64,000 bases of DNA from Acidobacteriaceae bacterium (GTDB lineage: Bacteria; Acidobacteriota; Terriglobia; Terriglobales; Acidobacteriaceae): contig JANXZM010000061.1 in the NCBI GenBank assembly GCA_025355505.1, positions 1-64,000 of the forward strand, given 5' to 3'. Under the pieces are notes generated by a model. That model was given only the letters and a program-made list of their open reading frames with translations, was not told where the DNA came from and searched no databases. Positions 17,884 to 26,416 of this stretch are shown here, one piece after another (position 1 is the first letter of the stretch; each line of letters starts with the position of its first letter). Made by a program: the position numbers and the translations under genes.

Positions 17884-19152
17884 CTAACTCTCTGTCTTCT
17901 TGATGTACAGCCAAAGCCCAGCCAACACGATCCCGATTGCGATGAGGGACATTCCCAGCCCGACCCGGCGATGGTTGCGCTCAACCATGGCTTTCTTCCC
18001 AGCTTCCAGGTTCTTGGCGGTGATTTTCAGGCCGGCTTGAATATCCTGATCCACCAAGTCCTTCCGAAAGCTATGGATCGTGACTCGAGCCTTGGTCAGC
18101 GAATCCCGTGCCTGATCCTGTCCCAGCCGAGCCTCGCTCACCTCCATGCCAGAAGACTCGGCGACACCGAGAACCTGGTCTGCGCTTTTGATGGCCTCGT
18201 CCAATCGACTCAACCCACTTTGAAATCCTGCCCTTGCTTGATCGCAGGCGTCGCCTGGGCTATGACACTGCATGCAGACGGCGTCAGGACCAGTGCCAAG
18301 CTTCGCGTCCGTTGGATGGCTGATGCCATGATTGCTATGACACACGACGCAACCTGGAAGGGAAGCCGATTCAAAAGCCTTTTTGTGCGAACTTTTTTCG
18401 TACATCTGGGCTTGGAAAGCGTGACAGTTCGAACACACATTCTGAACCTTGTCTACTCCTGGCGGCGCCGCGCCATGGTTCCCATGACACGTCGTACAGG
18501 TTGGCGCACTCAGATCGCCTCGCACCGCCAGCGCTTCGTGGTGCACGCTCGTGCTGTACTTCGCGAACTGATCCGTCGGAATGGAGTATCCCTTCATGTA
18601 ATCCGCATCAGAATGGCAGCGAGAGCACGTGTTCGCCACGTTGACCGGGTTCACCGTGGAACGGGGATCACTAGGCGCCCTCAGATCGTGGACGCTATGA
18701 CAATCCGTGCACACCGCAACCTTCGTGTCTCCAGCCGCGAGGCGCTTGCCGTGCACACTGGTGTGGTATTGGTCTAGCTGGTCGGTGCGCAAGCTGGGGT
18801 TGAACTGCCGAATGTATGTTGGATCCGAATGGCAAGAACCGCACAACTGCGGGATCTGCTTGCGATCAATCTTGCCTTTCCAACCGGCCTTCCGGCTCAT
18901 GGCTTTGTCTGGATCGTCACTGGTTGGGTCGCCTCCGTGGCAACTGGCGCAAGTCAAACCCTTTTGTGCGTGGATGTCCTGGCTGAATTTCTCCTGGCTC
19001 ACTCCCAGTAGATCAGGCAAGGCGGAGTGACAATCCAGGCACGAGTTCGTGGTTTGCCCATAACCCAGGCACGCTGCAAGCACGACGATGCCGGCCAGCC
19101 CGACATAGCGGGCTGCGCTGAACCGTCGGTGCTTATTTCGCAAGATAGCCAT
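17884..19152 (-). CDS. membrane-anchored nine-heme c-type cytochrome
   Basis: About 422 residues with an N-terminal signal segment ([15 protein letters not shown]), nine CxxCH heme motifs (CLDCH, CASCH, CGSCH, CTDCH, CSRCH, CTTCH, CSNCH, CVVCH, CMQCH), a coiled region, and a C-terminal membrane anchor ([22 protein letters not shown]). The hemes sit in the first 300 residues, so the protein should face the periplasm and carry electrons to or from the cytochrome b encoded just upstream. The start ATG at 19152 overlaps the end of the cytochrome b gene by 20 bp, implying coupling. The spacing resembles NrfB/cytochrome c7-type multihemes, but no catalytic heme motif such as CxxCK is present. Confidence 0.9.
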   Translation of the reverse strand: MAILRNKHRRFSAARYVGLAGIVVLAACLGYGQTTNSCLDCHSALPDLLGVSQEKFSQDIHAQKGLTCASCHGGDPTSDDPDKAMSRKAGWKGKIDRKQIPQLCGSCHSDPTYIRQFNPSLRTDQLDQYHTSVHGKRLAAGDTKVAVCTDCHSVHDLRAPSDPRSTVNPVNVANTCSRCHSDADYMKGYSIPTDQFAKYSTSVHHEALAVRGDLSAPTCTTCHGNHGAAPPGVDKVQNVCSNCHAFQAQMYEKSSHKKAFESASLPGCVVCHSNHGISHPTDAKLGTGPDAVCMQCHSPGDACDQARAGFQSGLSRLDEAIKSADQVLGVAESSGMEVSEARLGQDQARDSLTKARVTIHSFRKDLVDQDIQAGLKITAKNLEAGKKAMVERNHRRVGLGMSLIAIGIVLAGLWLYIKKTES

Positions 19153-20218
19153 AAACACTCATACCTGCCACATATGCAAGAGCAAAGACTGCAACTCCGG
19201 TAATCCACCGCTTGGTGCGCGAGGGGTGGTCACTCTCAAAGAAAGGCAGCAGAAGCCACAGCAGGCCGACCAAGCCGAAAACAAGTACACCGAGAACTTC
19301 CCCGTCGATGAACCATACCTTGGGCGGGATGAGCTTGAGCGTCTGGAACATGAAGAGGAAGTACCACTCGGGCTTGATGCCCGCTGGGGCAGACACGAAA
19401 GGATCTGCTTTGACACCGAGGTTCCACGGGAACAGTGCCGCCAACGCACCCAGCACTCCCAGGGCGACGTACCAAGCCATCAATTCCCGCAGCAAGAAGT
19501 TGGGGAAGAATTTCATTTCCCGCTTCTCAGACGGATTCGCGGTCCACTGCACCTCTAGCTTCGGGGGAATGCTGATTCCAAGGCGCTGAACCAACAGCAC
19601 GTGCAGAAGAATCAGCAATGTCGTCAACCCCGGTAGAACGGCAACGTGGAATCCAAAGAACCGGCTCAGCGTGGCTGCAGTGACGTCTTCACCACCGCGA
19701 AGAAAGATCATCAAAGGCTTCCCGATGACGGGGACTTGACCAGTAATCTCGGTGCCGACCTTGGTGGCGAAGAAAGCCAAGGTGTTCCAAGGCAGCAAGT
19801 AACCACTGAAGCCGAAGCCCATGACCAGAAATAGCAGGATCACTCCGCTGACCCAGGTGAGCTCGCGCGGTTTGCGGTACGCCTTGAGGAACAGCACGCT
19901 GAACATGTGCGCGAACGCAGTAAAGATCATTAAATTTGCGGACCAGGAGTGGATCGACCGAATCAGCCAGCCAAACTGCACCTGGGTCATGATGTACTGC
20001 ACGCTCTCGAACGCTTCGTTTGCACCGGGCCGGTAGTACAGAAGCAGCAGGATCCCGGTCAGCACCTGGATGACGAACAAGAAGAGAGTGATACCCCCGA
20101 GGAAGTACCAATAGGAGAGCCCGTGGAGAGGAACAGTTTTCTTCCGCAACGGGGCGATCAGGCCCTCCCAGCCCAACCGTTCGTCCAGCCAGCCGCGCAC
20201 GTTGCGTAAGGGACTCAT
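19133..20218 (-). CDS. cytochrome b of a bc-type complex
   Basis: About 361 residues with eight or more hydrophobic helices, equivalent to fused cytochrome b6/subunit IV. Heme-ligand histidines are in [12 protein letters not shown] and FGFHVAVLP, and the quinone-site motif is present as KPEWYFLF. The start [10 protein letters not shown] at 20218 is preferred; the track's N-terminal extension overlaps the Rieske gene. The protein takes electrons from membrane quinol and splits them between the Rieske protein and its b hemes. It lies between the Rieske gene (1-bp gap) and the nine-heme cytochrome. Cytochrome c1 is absent, so the multiheme protein probably replaces it. Confidence 0.93.
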   Translation of the reverse strand: MSPLRNVRGWLDERLGWEGLIAPLRKKTVPLHGLSYWYFLGGITLFLFVIQVLTGILLLLYYRPGANEAFESVQYIMTQVQFGWLIRSIHSWSANLMIFTAFAHMFSVLFLKAYRKPRELTWVSGVILLFLVMGFGFSGYLLPWNTLAFFATKVGTEITGQVPVIGKPLMIFLRGGEDVTAATLSRFFGFHVAVLPGLTTLLILLHVLLVQRLGISIPPKLEVQWTANPSEKREMKFFPNFLLRELMAWYVALGVLGALAALFPWNLGVKADPFVSAPAGIKPEWYFLFMFQTLKLIPPKVWFIDGEVLGVLVFGLVGLLWLLLPFFESDHPSRTKRWITGVAVFALAYVAGMSVYGYLAK

Positions 20219-20219
20219 C

Positions 20220-20705
20220 TCAAGCCTCCCGCCGACGCCGTACGAATATCTCGTCCCCTCGCACCTGCACCTCAAAACCCTCCAGCGGACGCGGAGGAGG
20301 ACCCGAAATATTTCGGCCGTTGAGGTCATACTTACCGTTGTGGCAGGCGCACCAGACTTGACGCAGATCGTCGCGGTACTGCACCGTGCAGGATAGATGC
20401 GTGCAGGTCGCTGACATTGCGCGGTACTCTCCGCTAGCAGTGCGAATCAGCAGACCAGGGCGATTGCCGAACCGGAAAATCTTTCCACTGTTCGGCTTCA
20501 GCTCACCGACACGCCCGGCTACGACGGAATCGCTTCCCATGTCGGAAAGTTTCGGTGGCACTAAGTAGCGCAAGACGGGGTAGACAAATGCAGCAGCCGT
20601 TGCCAGAAACCCGCCACCCAGCAGCACTTCGACGAACCGTCGACGAGGTACCGGGGCCGATTGCCCGTCGCTAGGGTTTGTCATTCCCTGGTCACTTGTT
20701 GCCAT
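20220..20705 (-). CDS. Rieske iron-sulfur protein
   Basis: A 161-residue Rieske protein. It has an N-terminal Tat-like signal/anchor ([25 protein letters not shown]) and the cluster-binding boxes CTHLSC and CACHNGKYD, which supply two Cys and two His to a 2Fe-2S centre. It accepts the first electron from quinol at the cytochrome b complex. Its stop is immediately before the cytochrome b start and it follows the Rrf2 regulator gene by 95 bp on the same strand, making a four-gene operon. Confidence 0.95.
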   Translation of the reverse strand: MATSDQGMTNPSDGQSAPVPRRRFVEVLLGGGFLATAAAFVYPVLRYLVPPKLSDMGSDSVVAGRVGELKPNSGKIFRFGNRPGLLIRTASGEYRAMSATCTHLSCTVQYRDDLRQVWCACHNGKYDLNGRNISGPPPRPLEGFEVQVRGDEIFVRRRREA

Positions 20706-20800
20706 AGCCGCCTCTCCAATGGATTGTTTCTTGCCTGACCCGAATGTGTGTCACCAATCGCCTGCCAGAACGTGACGTGCCATCCGATCTGAATCGAACT

Positions 20801-21274
20801 TCATCTGCGGCTCGTCTTCTTTTGAGGTGGAGGTTTGCGATGCTCCTCTGTTGCCATAGTCCTGCGGGGACGACTCGACACAGTTGGTTCGCATCCCGAA
20901 ACCTTCGCGAGATCGGCCACCGTAATCTGTGCGAATTCTTTGCGACAGCGAGCGGTGGCCCGGGCCAATGCCTTCAACAGTGGGTCTCGTTCTTGCCGAA
21001 GATTGCCCTGAGCGTGGTAAGTGAAGAAATCAGCTACATCGGTCACCCGAATCCGCTCCGCCGGCGTGACGAGCCAAAAACCTCCGTTGGTGCCACGTCG
21101 CGATTCGACAAATCCCGCCCAGGTCATCAACTGGAGGATCTTGGCGGTTTGTGCAGGGGGGAGGCTAGCCGCCGCCGCGATCTCGTGCGCTTGAAGCGCT
21201 CCGGCGGCATTCGCCAAACAACAAAGCGTCTTGAGCGATTCGTAGATGCGCGGCGGCAGACCCGCACAGAGCAT
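20801..21274 (-). CDS. Rrf2-family transcriptional regulator
   Basis: About 157 residues. The N-terminal winged helix matches Rrf2 (YESLKTLCCLANAAGALQAHEIAAA, then QTAKILQLMTWAGFVESRRGTNGGFWL). Several Rrf2 proteins sense iron-sulfur clusters, nitric oxide or redox; the usual cluster Cys triad in the middle is not clear here, so the signal is unknown. The start ATG at 21274 is fixed by AAAGGAGAG upstream. It heads the Rieske-cytochrome b-multiheme operon and probably controls it together with a CRP/FNR-like site at 21345. Confidence 0.86.
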   Translation of the reverse strand: MLCAGLPPRIYESLKTLCCLANAAGALQAHEIAAAASLPPAQTAKILQLMTWAGFVESRRGTNGGFWLVTPAERIRVTDVADFFTYHAQGNLRQERDPLLKALARATARCRKEFAQITVADLAKVSGCEPTVSSRPRRTMATEEHRKPPPQKKTSRR

Positions 21275-21344
21275 GCTTCTCTCCTTTGGGAGCGTATTGT
21301 CCGAAATCAGGTACACATACTCAGTGATTTAGGACATCCTTCGC

Positions 21345-21360
21345 TGTGACCGAGATCACG
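21345..21360. promoter_or_regulatory. CRP/FNR-type palindrome upstream of the bc operon
   Basis: TGTGACCGAGATCACG fits TGTGA-N6-TCACA with one mismatch. It lies about 70 bp upstream of the Rrf2 start, in the right place to activate the operon by a CRP/FNR/DNR-type regulator. The call is by motif only. Confidence 0.5.
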
Positions 21361-21489
21361 TTATAAAGGTCGTTTATCCGGAACGGCGTAAATTAATTGT
21401 GGAAAGGAGAAGAGCAGAACGATGGGAGCCACGCTTTCCAGCTGTCTGCGATTATGACCTGACCGGCGAGAGTTGTACCAAGTGGAAAG

Positions 21490-21534
21490 TGCCGCCCGAG
21501 GGGAGCTTGGACAGGGCCCCCTTCAGAGTTGAGT
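21490..21534 (+). repeat. REP-like palindrome R3
   Basis: Contains GGGGAGCTTGGACAGGGC and CCCTTCAGAGTTGAG, matching repeat R2 (8209-8262) in the same orientation with a degraded left arm. It lies just downstream of the 21576-22094 gene, between it and the bc operon promoter. Confidence 0.6.
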
Positions 21535-21575
21535 TGGACGCGAAGTCCGGGCCATGCGCCGGGAAAAGCGGCCTC

Positions 21576-22094
21576 TCAAGGTCTGTACAGCAGGCGAGGG
21601 AGCAGCTTGAATACCCAAATCAGGGCCAGGAGGCTACCCGCTGCGACAACCCACACCTTCAAAACCTGTTCCCAGTCGAGAGGAAGCTTTTCCAAGAAGG
21701 TAATTTGGTTCGAAAGGAACTCGCGCTTCTTCTCGGCAAGATAGGTGCCGGTTGGTATTAACGGGAAATAAAACAATACGACGAAAACGGTTGTCGTAAA
21801 CCGTTCCATCCCCGTCTCCGAATTGTAGAGGTACCCGGCCTTGCCAAACCGCCTACGACCGGAACCGTAGAAGGAAAACAGGCTTCCCGGGTTCCTTGCC
21901 TGCTCAGTTTGGCGCTGGGCTTCCTGCTCACGAAAGGCGCTCAGACGGTCTGTCCCAGTGATTACCCGCCTTGATAGTTCGCCTTTGAGAGCGTCATTCG
22001 CTTCGGGGGTCAGTTGTTCGGAAACAAGTTCCAACCGCAGGAGTTCCTCGTCCGTTTTGGACTGATATTCTCTGGCGAAGTCCTGGATTTCCAT
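21576..22094 (-). CDS. membrane protein of unknown function
   Basis: About 172 residues starting at MEIQDFAREYQ. The N-terminal third is helical and charged (KTDEELLRLELVSEQLTPEANDALKGEL), a pattern often seen as a small zinc-ribbon-free sensor tail in bacterial membrane proteins. Then come two hydrophobic segments (FTTTVFVVLFYFPLIPTGTYL and VWVVAAGSLLALIWVFKLL). No family is recognised. The overlapping plus-strand ORF 21399-21761 looks like its shadow. Confidence 0.65.
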   Translation of the reverse strand: MEIQDFAREYQSKTDEELLRLELVSEQLTPEANDALKGELSRRVITGTDRLSAFREQEAQRQTEQARNPGSLFSFYGSGRRRFGKAGYLYNSETGMERFTTTVFVVLFYFPLIPTGTYLAEKKREFLSNQITFLEKLPLDWEQVLKVWVVAAGSLLALIWVFKLLPRLLYRP

Positions 22095-22239
22095 GTCACG
22101 GAATGTTAGTCCACTTCTAACAATCGAAACGGGCAGCAAGCCCCACGCCCGCGCTACTGCTCAAGTAACCGCGCCGGTCGCGCTTTTTCCATTACAATCG
22201 GTGCACATTCGTTAACAACGAGATTTCGAGGTGCCCTGC

Positions 22240-23961
22240 TTGTCAATTCGCAGAATTGCTGTGCTTGCCGCCGTTCTGTTTGCGATCGCCGGAATGTCGG
22301 CGCAAGAGAAGCCACCGAAACCGCGAGCCGAAGCGCGTTTCGGCTCGCATCTTCCTCCGGCGGCCATCGCCGCCATGCAGAGCATTCGTCCCGGAAACAT
22401 CGAGCAGCAGGTCCGCTTCCTCTCCCACGATCTTCTCGAGGGACGCGGCACCGGCCAACGCGGCGGCGACCTGGCTGCCGAATACATCGCCACGCAGTTT
22501 GCGCTGTATGGACTGAAACCTGCCGGCGAAAACGGCAGCTACATGCAAAAAGTCCCGATGGTCGGCATCACGCCCGGCGCCGACACGCGCTTCACGCTGG
22601 TTCCCGGCAGCGGGCAGTCGTCAGATATTAAGTCCACGGATATTAAGCCCCTCAACCTCAAGCCTCTCGACGACTACGTGGCCTACGATCAGACCCAGCA
22701 GCCCGAATCGAACATTGACGCCGAAATTATCTACGTCGGCTACGGTATCGAGGCGCCCGAATACAACTGGGACGACTACAAAGGTGTGGACGTCAAAGGT
22801 AAAGTCCTGCTCATGCTGGTGAACGAACCGTTTTCTGACGATCCGAAGTTTTTCACCGGCAAGGCGCTCACTTATTACGGACGCTGGATGTACAAGTACG
22901 AGGAAGCCGCGCGCAAAGGGGCCGTCGGCGCCATCCTGATCCACCAGACGAAAATGGCCAGTTATGGCTGGGAAGTGGTGCGCAACTCGAACTCAGGCGA
23001 GAAGTCGTATCTCAGGCTCGACGGCACTCCGAAGCTGAAAACCGCCGCCTGGATCCATCTCGATATCGCGCGCAAGCTCGCCTCCACCGCCGGCAAGGAT
23101 CTGGACAAGATGCTGGCCGATGCGGAGTCGCGCGACTTCAAGCCCGTTTCCATGAACTTCCGCTTGTCCGCGCACATGACCAGCAATATTCGCCGGTTCG
23201 AATCGAACAACGTGATTGCCGTGCTGCCCGGCTCGGACAAAACACTGAAAGACGAAGGCGTCCTCTACACCGCGCACTACGATCACTTCGGCATTCGCCC
23301 CGACATGACGGGCGACAACATCTTCAATGGAGCAATGGACAACGCAACCGGCTGCGGCATCGTACTCGAAATCGCGCGTGTCTATGCGCAGGCTGCGCAA
23401 AAGCCGCGGCGGTCCATCTTCTTTTCGTCGGTTACCGCCGAAGAACAGGGGCTGCTCGGTTCGGAATACCTAGGCAAGCATCCGCCGATTCCCGCCGGGA
23501 AAATTTCGCTCGATCTCAACTACGACGACGTAAGCCCGCTCGGCGCACCCGAAGAAGTTCAGGTTTCCGGAGCCGAGCGAACGACGTTTTATCCGGCGGT
23601 GCAGGCGATGGCGCAGGATTTCCACTTTAAGATTCGTCCGGACGCGCGCCCCGAAGCCGGACATTACTACCGCTCCGATCATTTCAGCCTCGCGCGCGTC
23701 GGCATACCAGCGTTTTCCATCAATGCCGGGATGAAGTTCAAGGGCCACGATGAAGCTTGGGGCCTCGAGCAGGACGCCGACTACACCGCCCATCACTACC
23801 ACCAGCCGAGCGACGAGTATCAACCCGGCATGGACTACACCTCCGACACTGCTATGGCGCGGTTCGGTTTCGCGCTGGGCTGGGAGGCTGGCAACCAGGC
23901 GCAGCCCGTCGGTTGGAATAAAGGCGATGAGTTCGAAAGACCGCGCCGCGCCAGTCAATAG
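22240..23961 (+). CDS. secreted M28 zinc aminopeptidase
   Basis: About 573 residues with a signal peptide (RRIAVLAAVLFAIAGMSAQ). It has a PA-type insertion domain (about 140-290, with VKGKVLLMLVNEP) and a C-terminal M28 peptidase: first metal His in TAHYDHFGI, bridging Asp in AMDNATGCG, catalytic Glu pair in VTAEEQGLLGSEYL, and second-metal residues in LDLNYDD and HYHQPSDEY. It releases N-terminal amino acids from peptides outside the cytoplasm. I chose TTG at 22240 because GAGG lies 8 nt upstream; the track's GTG at 22231 falls inside that site. It fits with the peptide-degrading genes at 9.5-17.7 kb. Confidence 0.92.
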   Translation: MSIRRIAVLAAVLFAIAGMSAQEKPPKPRAEARFGSHLPPAAIAAMQSIRPGNIEQQVRFLSHDLLEGRGTGQRGGDLAAEYIATQFALYGLKPAGENGSYMQKVPMVGITPGADTRFTLVPGSGQSSDIKSTDIKPLNLKPLDDYVAYDQTQQPESNIDAEIIYVGYGIEAPEYNWDDYKGVDVKGKVLLMLVNEPFSDDPKFFTGKALTYYGRWMYKYEEAARKGAVGAILIHQTKMASYGWEVVRNSNSGEKSYLRLDGTPKLKTAAWIHLDIARKLASTAGKDLDKMLADAESRDFKPVSMNFRLSAHMTSNIRRFESNNVIAVLPGSDKTLKDEGVLYTAHYDHFGIRPDMTGDNIFNGAMDNATGCGIVLEIARVYAQAAQKPRRSIFFSSVTAEEQGLLGSEYLGKHPPIPAGKISLDLNYDDVSPLGAPEEVQVSGAERTTFYPAVQAMAQDFHFKIRPDARPEAGHYYRSDHFSLARVGIPAFSINAGMKFKGHDEAWGLEQDADYTAHHYHQPSDEYQPGMDYTSDTAMARFGFALGWEAGNQAQPVGWNKGDEFERPRRASQ

Positions 23962-24108
23962 CGGTTAACCGCAGGAGCCACGGCGGTAATTCTACGTTTG
24001 CACTTGCGTAACTTTGGAGCCGTCCCGGCGACGTGCTAGCCTGCTGATTAGTAGCGTAGTTTCAGTAATTTGCAGGTTAGTAAGAGACGAGAGACGAGCC
24101 AGTCGCCG

Positions 24109-26373
24109 ATGCCCAAACTCCCGATTTTTCGGTTGCGTAATTCTGAACCGCCCAGCCGCCCCGATCTGCAATACTACGGGCTCACACTGGCGTTCAGCGA
24201 TTTGCAACTGGGCGTCGACAATCTCCGCTACGATGTTTTCCTCAGCCCGCGCATCACCGCGGATTTAAGTTTTCATCTCGGGCGTTACATCTGCCGCTTC
24301 GGCGAGGTGGAATCGCTGTTCGAAATGGACGTTCCCTCCGCAACCCAAACGAAATTCATACGGGCTGCCGAGGCCACCTCCCAACTGCGCAAGGCCGGTC
24401 CCGCCGACCTGAAAACTCTGCTGCTCTCGATTCATCTCGCGATCCTGAATCGTGCGAAGGCGGAAGGCAATCCATCGGTCGATGTGCTCGGCCGGCTGGC
24501 CGTGCTCAAGTTCATACGCACCGAACTGCAAACGCAGTTTGTCAGGATTCTCGAACAATGCCGCATGAAATCGAAGGCGCTCGAGGGCGTGCGGCAAGTG
24601 AAGATGATGCAAACACAGGAACTCGTCTCATCATTCCAGGTGCGCAAGAAAATTATTCTCCGCCGCGCCGGGCAGGAGATGTTCCGGCTGCTTCGCGAAA
24701 TTGAAAAAGAAACGCTGGCCCGCACTCGCCGCTCGCTGCTCGGCGAATTGCCCGCCGACTGCTATCGTCTGTTCCTCAACCCGCTGATTCTTGGCGAAGA
24801 TGGACGCGACGACTATCTCTGCGCCGAACACTATTATATGTTCGGCAACTTCGACAAAGATCCTGACCGTTTTCCCAATCTCCGCCAGTTTGCGCTAAAT
24901 TTTCTGCGCGAACTCGGATACGGCGAAGGCATTGACGATGAGCATCTGGAACAGGCGCTCAATGTTCCGGAGAATGCGGCCGCGCTGGTGGGCACGGGCA
25001 ACGGCGAAGACTCGACGCCGGAAGATCGCAATCGAAAAGACCGCCTCGAAATCTGGACCCGCATGCTGCAGCGCGAAGGTGTTCTTTCGCACGTCGTTGC
25101 TTCCTATGAAGCGGTTCCGCTGCTGGCCGAGTATGCGCCGCGGGTAAATCCGCAACAGCTCAAAAACGCGCTGCTGTTTCGGGAAGAATCAGCGCGCGTC
25201 GAAAAAATAATTGCGGAAAGCCGCCTTCATTCCGACCGTCTCTTTGCCGCCGTGGGACGCGTAGCCTCCTGCCGCGGCTCGGAGCGCAGCCGCTTTGCCG
25301 CGCGTCTCCTGCACGACCTGTTTTGCTATCACCGCGACCTGCGCGGCCTGGAAGCCCTCACTACCGGTTTTGACAGTATCAACCTGGTGAGCGACGGCAA
25401 AGTCCGCGAACTCTCCACGCTCAACGGCATGCTCTACGAGTTCCTGCCTCCCGAAGACCAGAAGCCCGCCGAGGATCGTGTTGTTCACCATGTGATCCTG
25501 AAAGCCGACGTACGCGACTCTTCGAGGCTCACCCGTTCGCTGATGGAAAAAGGCATGAACGCCGCCTCCTATTTCAGTCTTAATTTCTACGATCCGATCA
25601 ACAAGTTGCTGGCGAAATACGGCGCCACCAAAGTTTTCCTCGAAGGCGATGCCATCATCGTGGCGCTGCTCGAGCGCGAAGGTGAAGCCATGCTCAGCGT
25701 GGGCCGCTCCTGCGTCCTGGCGTGGGAGATTGTGAGCCTCCTGCGCGAGTACAACGAACTCCTGGAACGCTCCGGTCTACCCCAGATGGAGGTCGGCCTG
25801 GGCATCGCCTACCAGGATTCGCCTCCGCTCTACCTGATGGATGGCGAGCACCGCATCATGATTTCCGACGCCATCAATGAGAGCGACCGTCTCTCCTCGT
25901 GCAGCAAGCGCGTCCGCAAGAAAATCGCGCCCCATGCGGGAGTCTTTCAGGTGTACTCGGTTCAGATTGGAGACGGACACAACCGGGCGGGCAATAACAA
26001 CGACAGCGGGTGTGCTGAAACCGGCATAGAAGAAATGCGCCTCAACTACAACGTAGGCGGGATCTGCCTGAGTGAAGCGGCCTTCCTTAAACTGCAGCAG
26101 GAAATCTCTCTTGCCCCCTGGACGGCAGACCTCACCGGACCTGGCTTTACTGGACCATGGATCGACGAGCAGCACGAACTTTTTGTTGGCACCGTTCCCA
26201 TCTCCAATGGAGTGTTTCGCAAGATTGCGATCCGCAAGAACCGCATCGCCCAGGTCGATGTTCGCGATCTATCCATTTTGCAGTGGACCGACCGCTGGTA
26301 TTACGAAGTCTGTGCAAACCCCGCCGTGTACGCCGCCCTGCCCGGAGAAAAATCCGCTTCTGCTCCGCGTTAG
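24109..26373 (+). CDS. large protein with divergent class III nucleotidyl cyclase domain
   Basis: A 754-residue protein. The first 450 residues have no family I recognise and are helical and charged. Residues about 458-600 resemble a class III adenylate/guanylate cyclase: metal Asp in ILKADVRDSSRLT, second metal Asp in KVFLEGDAIIVAL, then GLGIAYQDSP and SDAINESDRLSS, which align with the usual GDAVNxAARL stretch. The transition-state Asn and Arg may be kept as N and R there. It ends with a further unknown domain (YNVGGICLSEAAFLKLQQEI). There is no signal peptide, so it is cytoplasmic. ATG 24109 is preferred to 24070. Whether it cyclises a nucleotide is uncertain. Confidence 0.7.
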   Translation: MPKLPIFRLRNSEPPSRPDLQYYGLTLAFSDLQLGVDNLRYDVFLSPRITADLSFHLGRYICRFGEVESLFEMDVPSATQTKFIRAAEATSQLRKAGPADLKTLLLSIHLAILNRAKAEGNPSVDVLGRLAVLKFIRTELQTQFVRILEQCRMKSKALEGVRQVKMMQTQELVSSFQVRKKIILRRAGQEMFRLLREIEKETLARTRRSLLGELPADCYRLFLNPLILGEDGRDDYLCAEHYYMFGNFDKDPDRFPNLRQFALNFLRELGYGEGIDDEHLEQALNVPENAAALVGTGNGEDSTPEDRNRKDRLEIWTRMLQREGVLSHVVASYEAVPLLAEYAPRVNPQQLKNALLFREESARVEKIIAESRLHSDRLFAAVGRVASCRGSERSRFAARLLHDLFCYHRDLRGLEALTTGFDSINLVSDGKVRELSTLNGMLYEFLPPEDQKPAEDRVVHHVILKADVRDSSRLTRSLMEKGMNAASYFSLNFYDPINKLLAKYGATKVFLEGDAIIVALLEREGEAMLSVGRSCVLAWEIVSLLREYNELLERSGLPQMEVGLGIAYQDSPPLYLMDGEHRIMISDAINESDRLSSCSKRVRKKIAPHAGVFQVYSVQIGDGHNRAGNNNDSGCAETGIEEMRLNYNVGGICLSEAAFLKLQQEISLAPWTADLTGPGFTGPWIDEQHELFVGTVPISNGVFRKIAIRKNRIAQVDVRDLSILQWTDRWYYEVCANPAVYAALPGEKSASAPR

Positions 26374-26416
26374 CATTCCGGGCAAGAATTCCGAAAATCA
26401 GCCTCGCTTCGCCTAA

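Noticed and set aside
21399-21761. 120-aa plus-strand ORF
   Set aside because: Its right part mirrors the real minus-strand gene 21576-22094 and its left part is REP R3; composition is not gene-like.
22170-22193. possible terminator CGCGCCGGTCGCGCTTTTT
   Set aside because: The stem is only 4 bp and it lies in a promoter region for the M28 gene.
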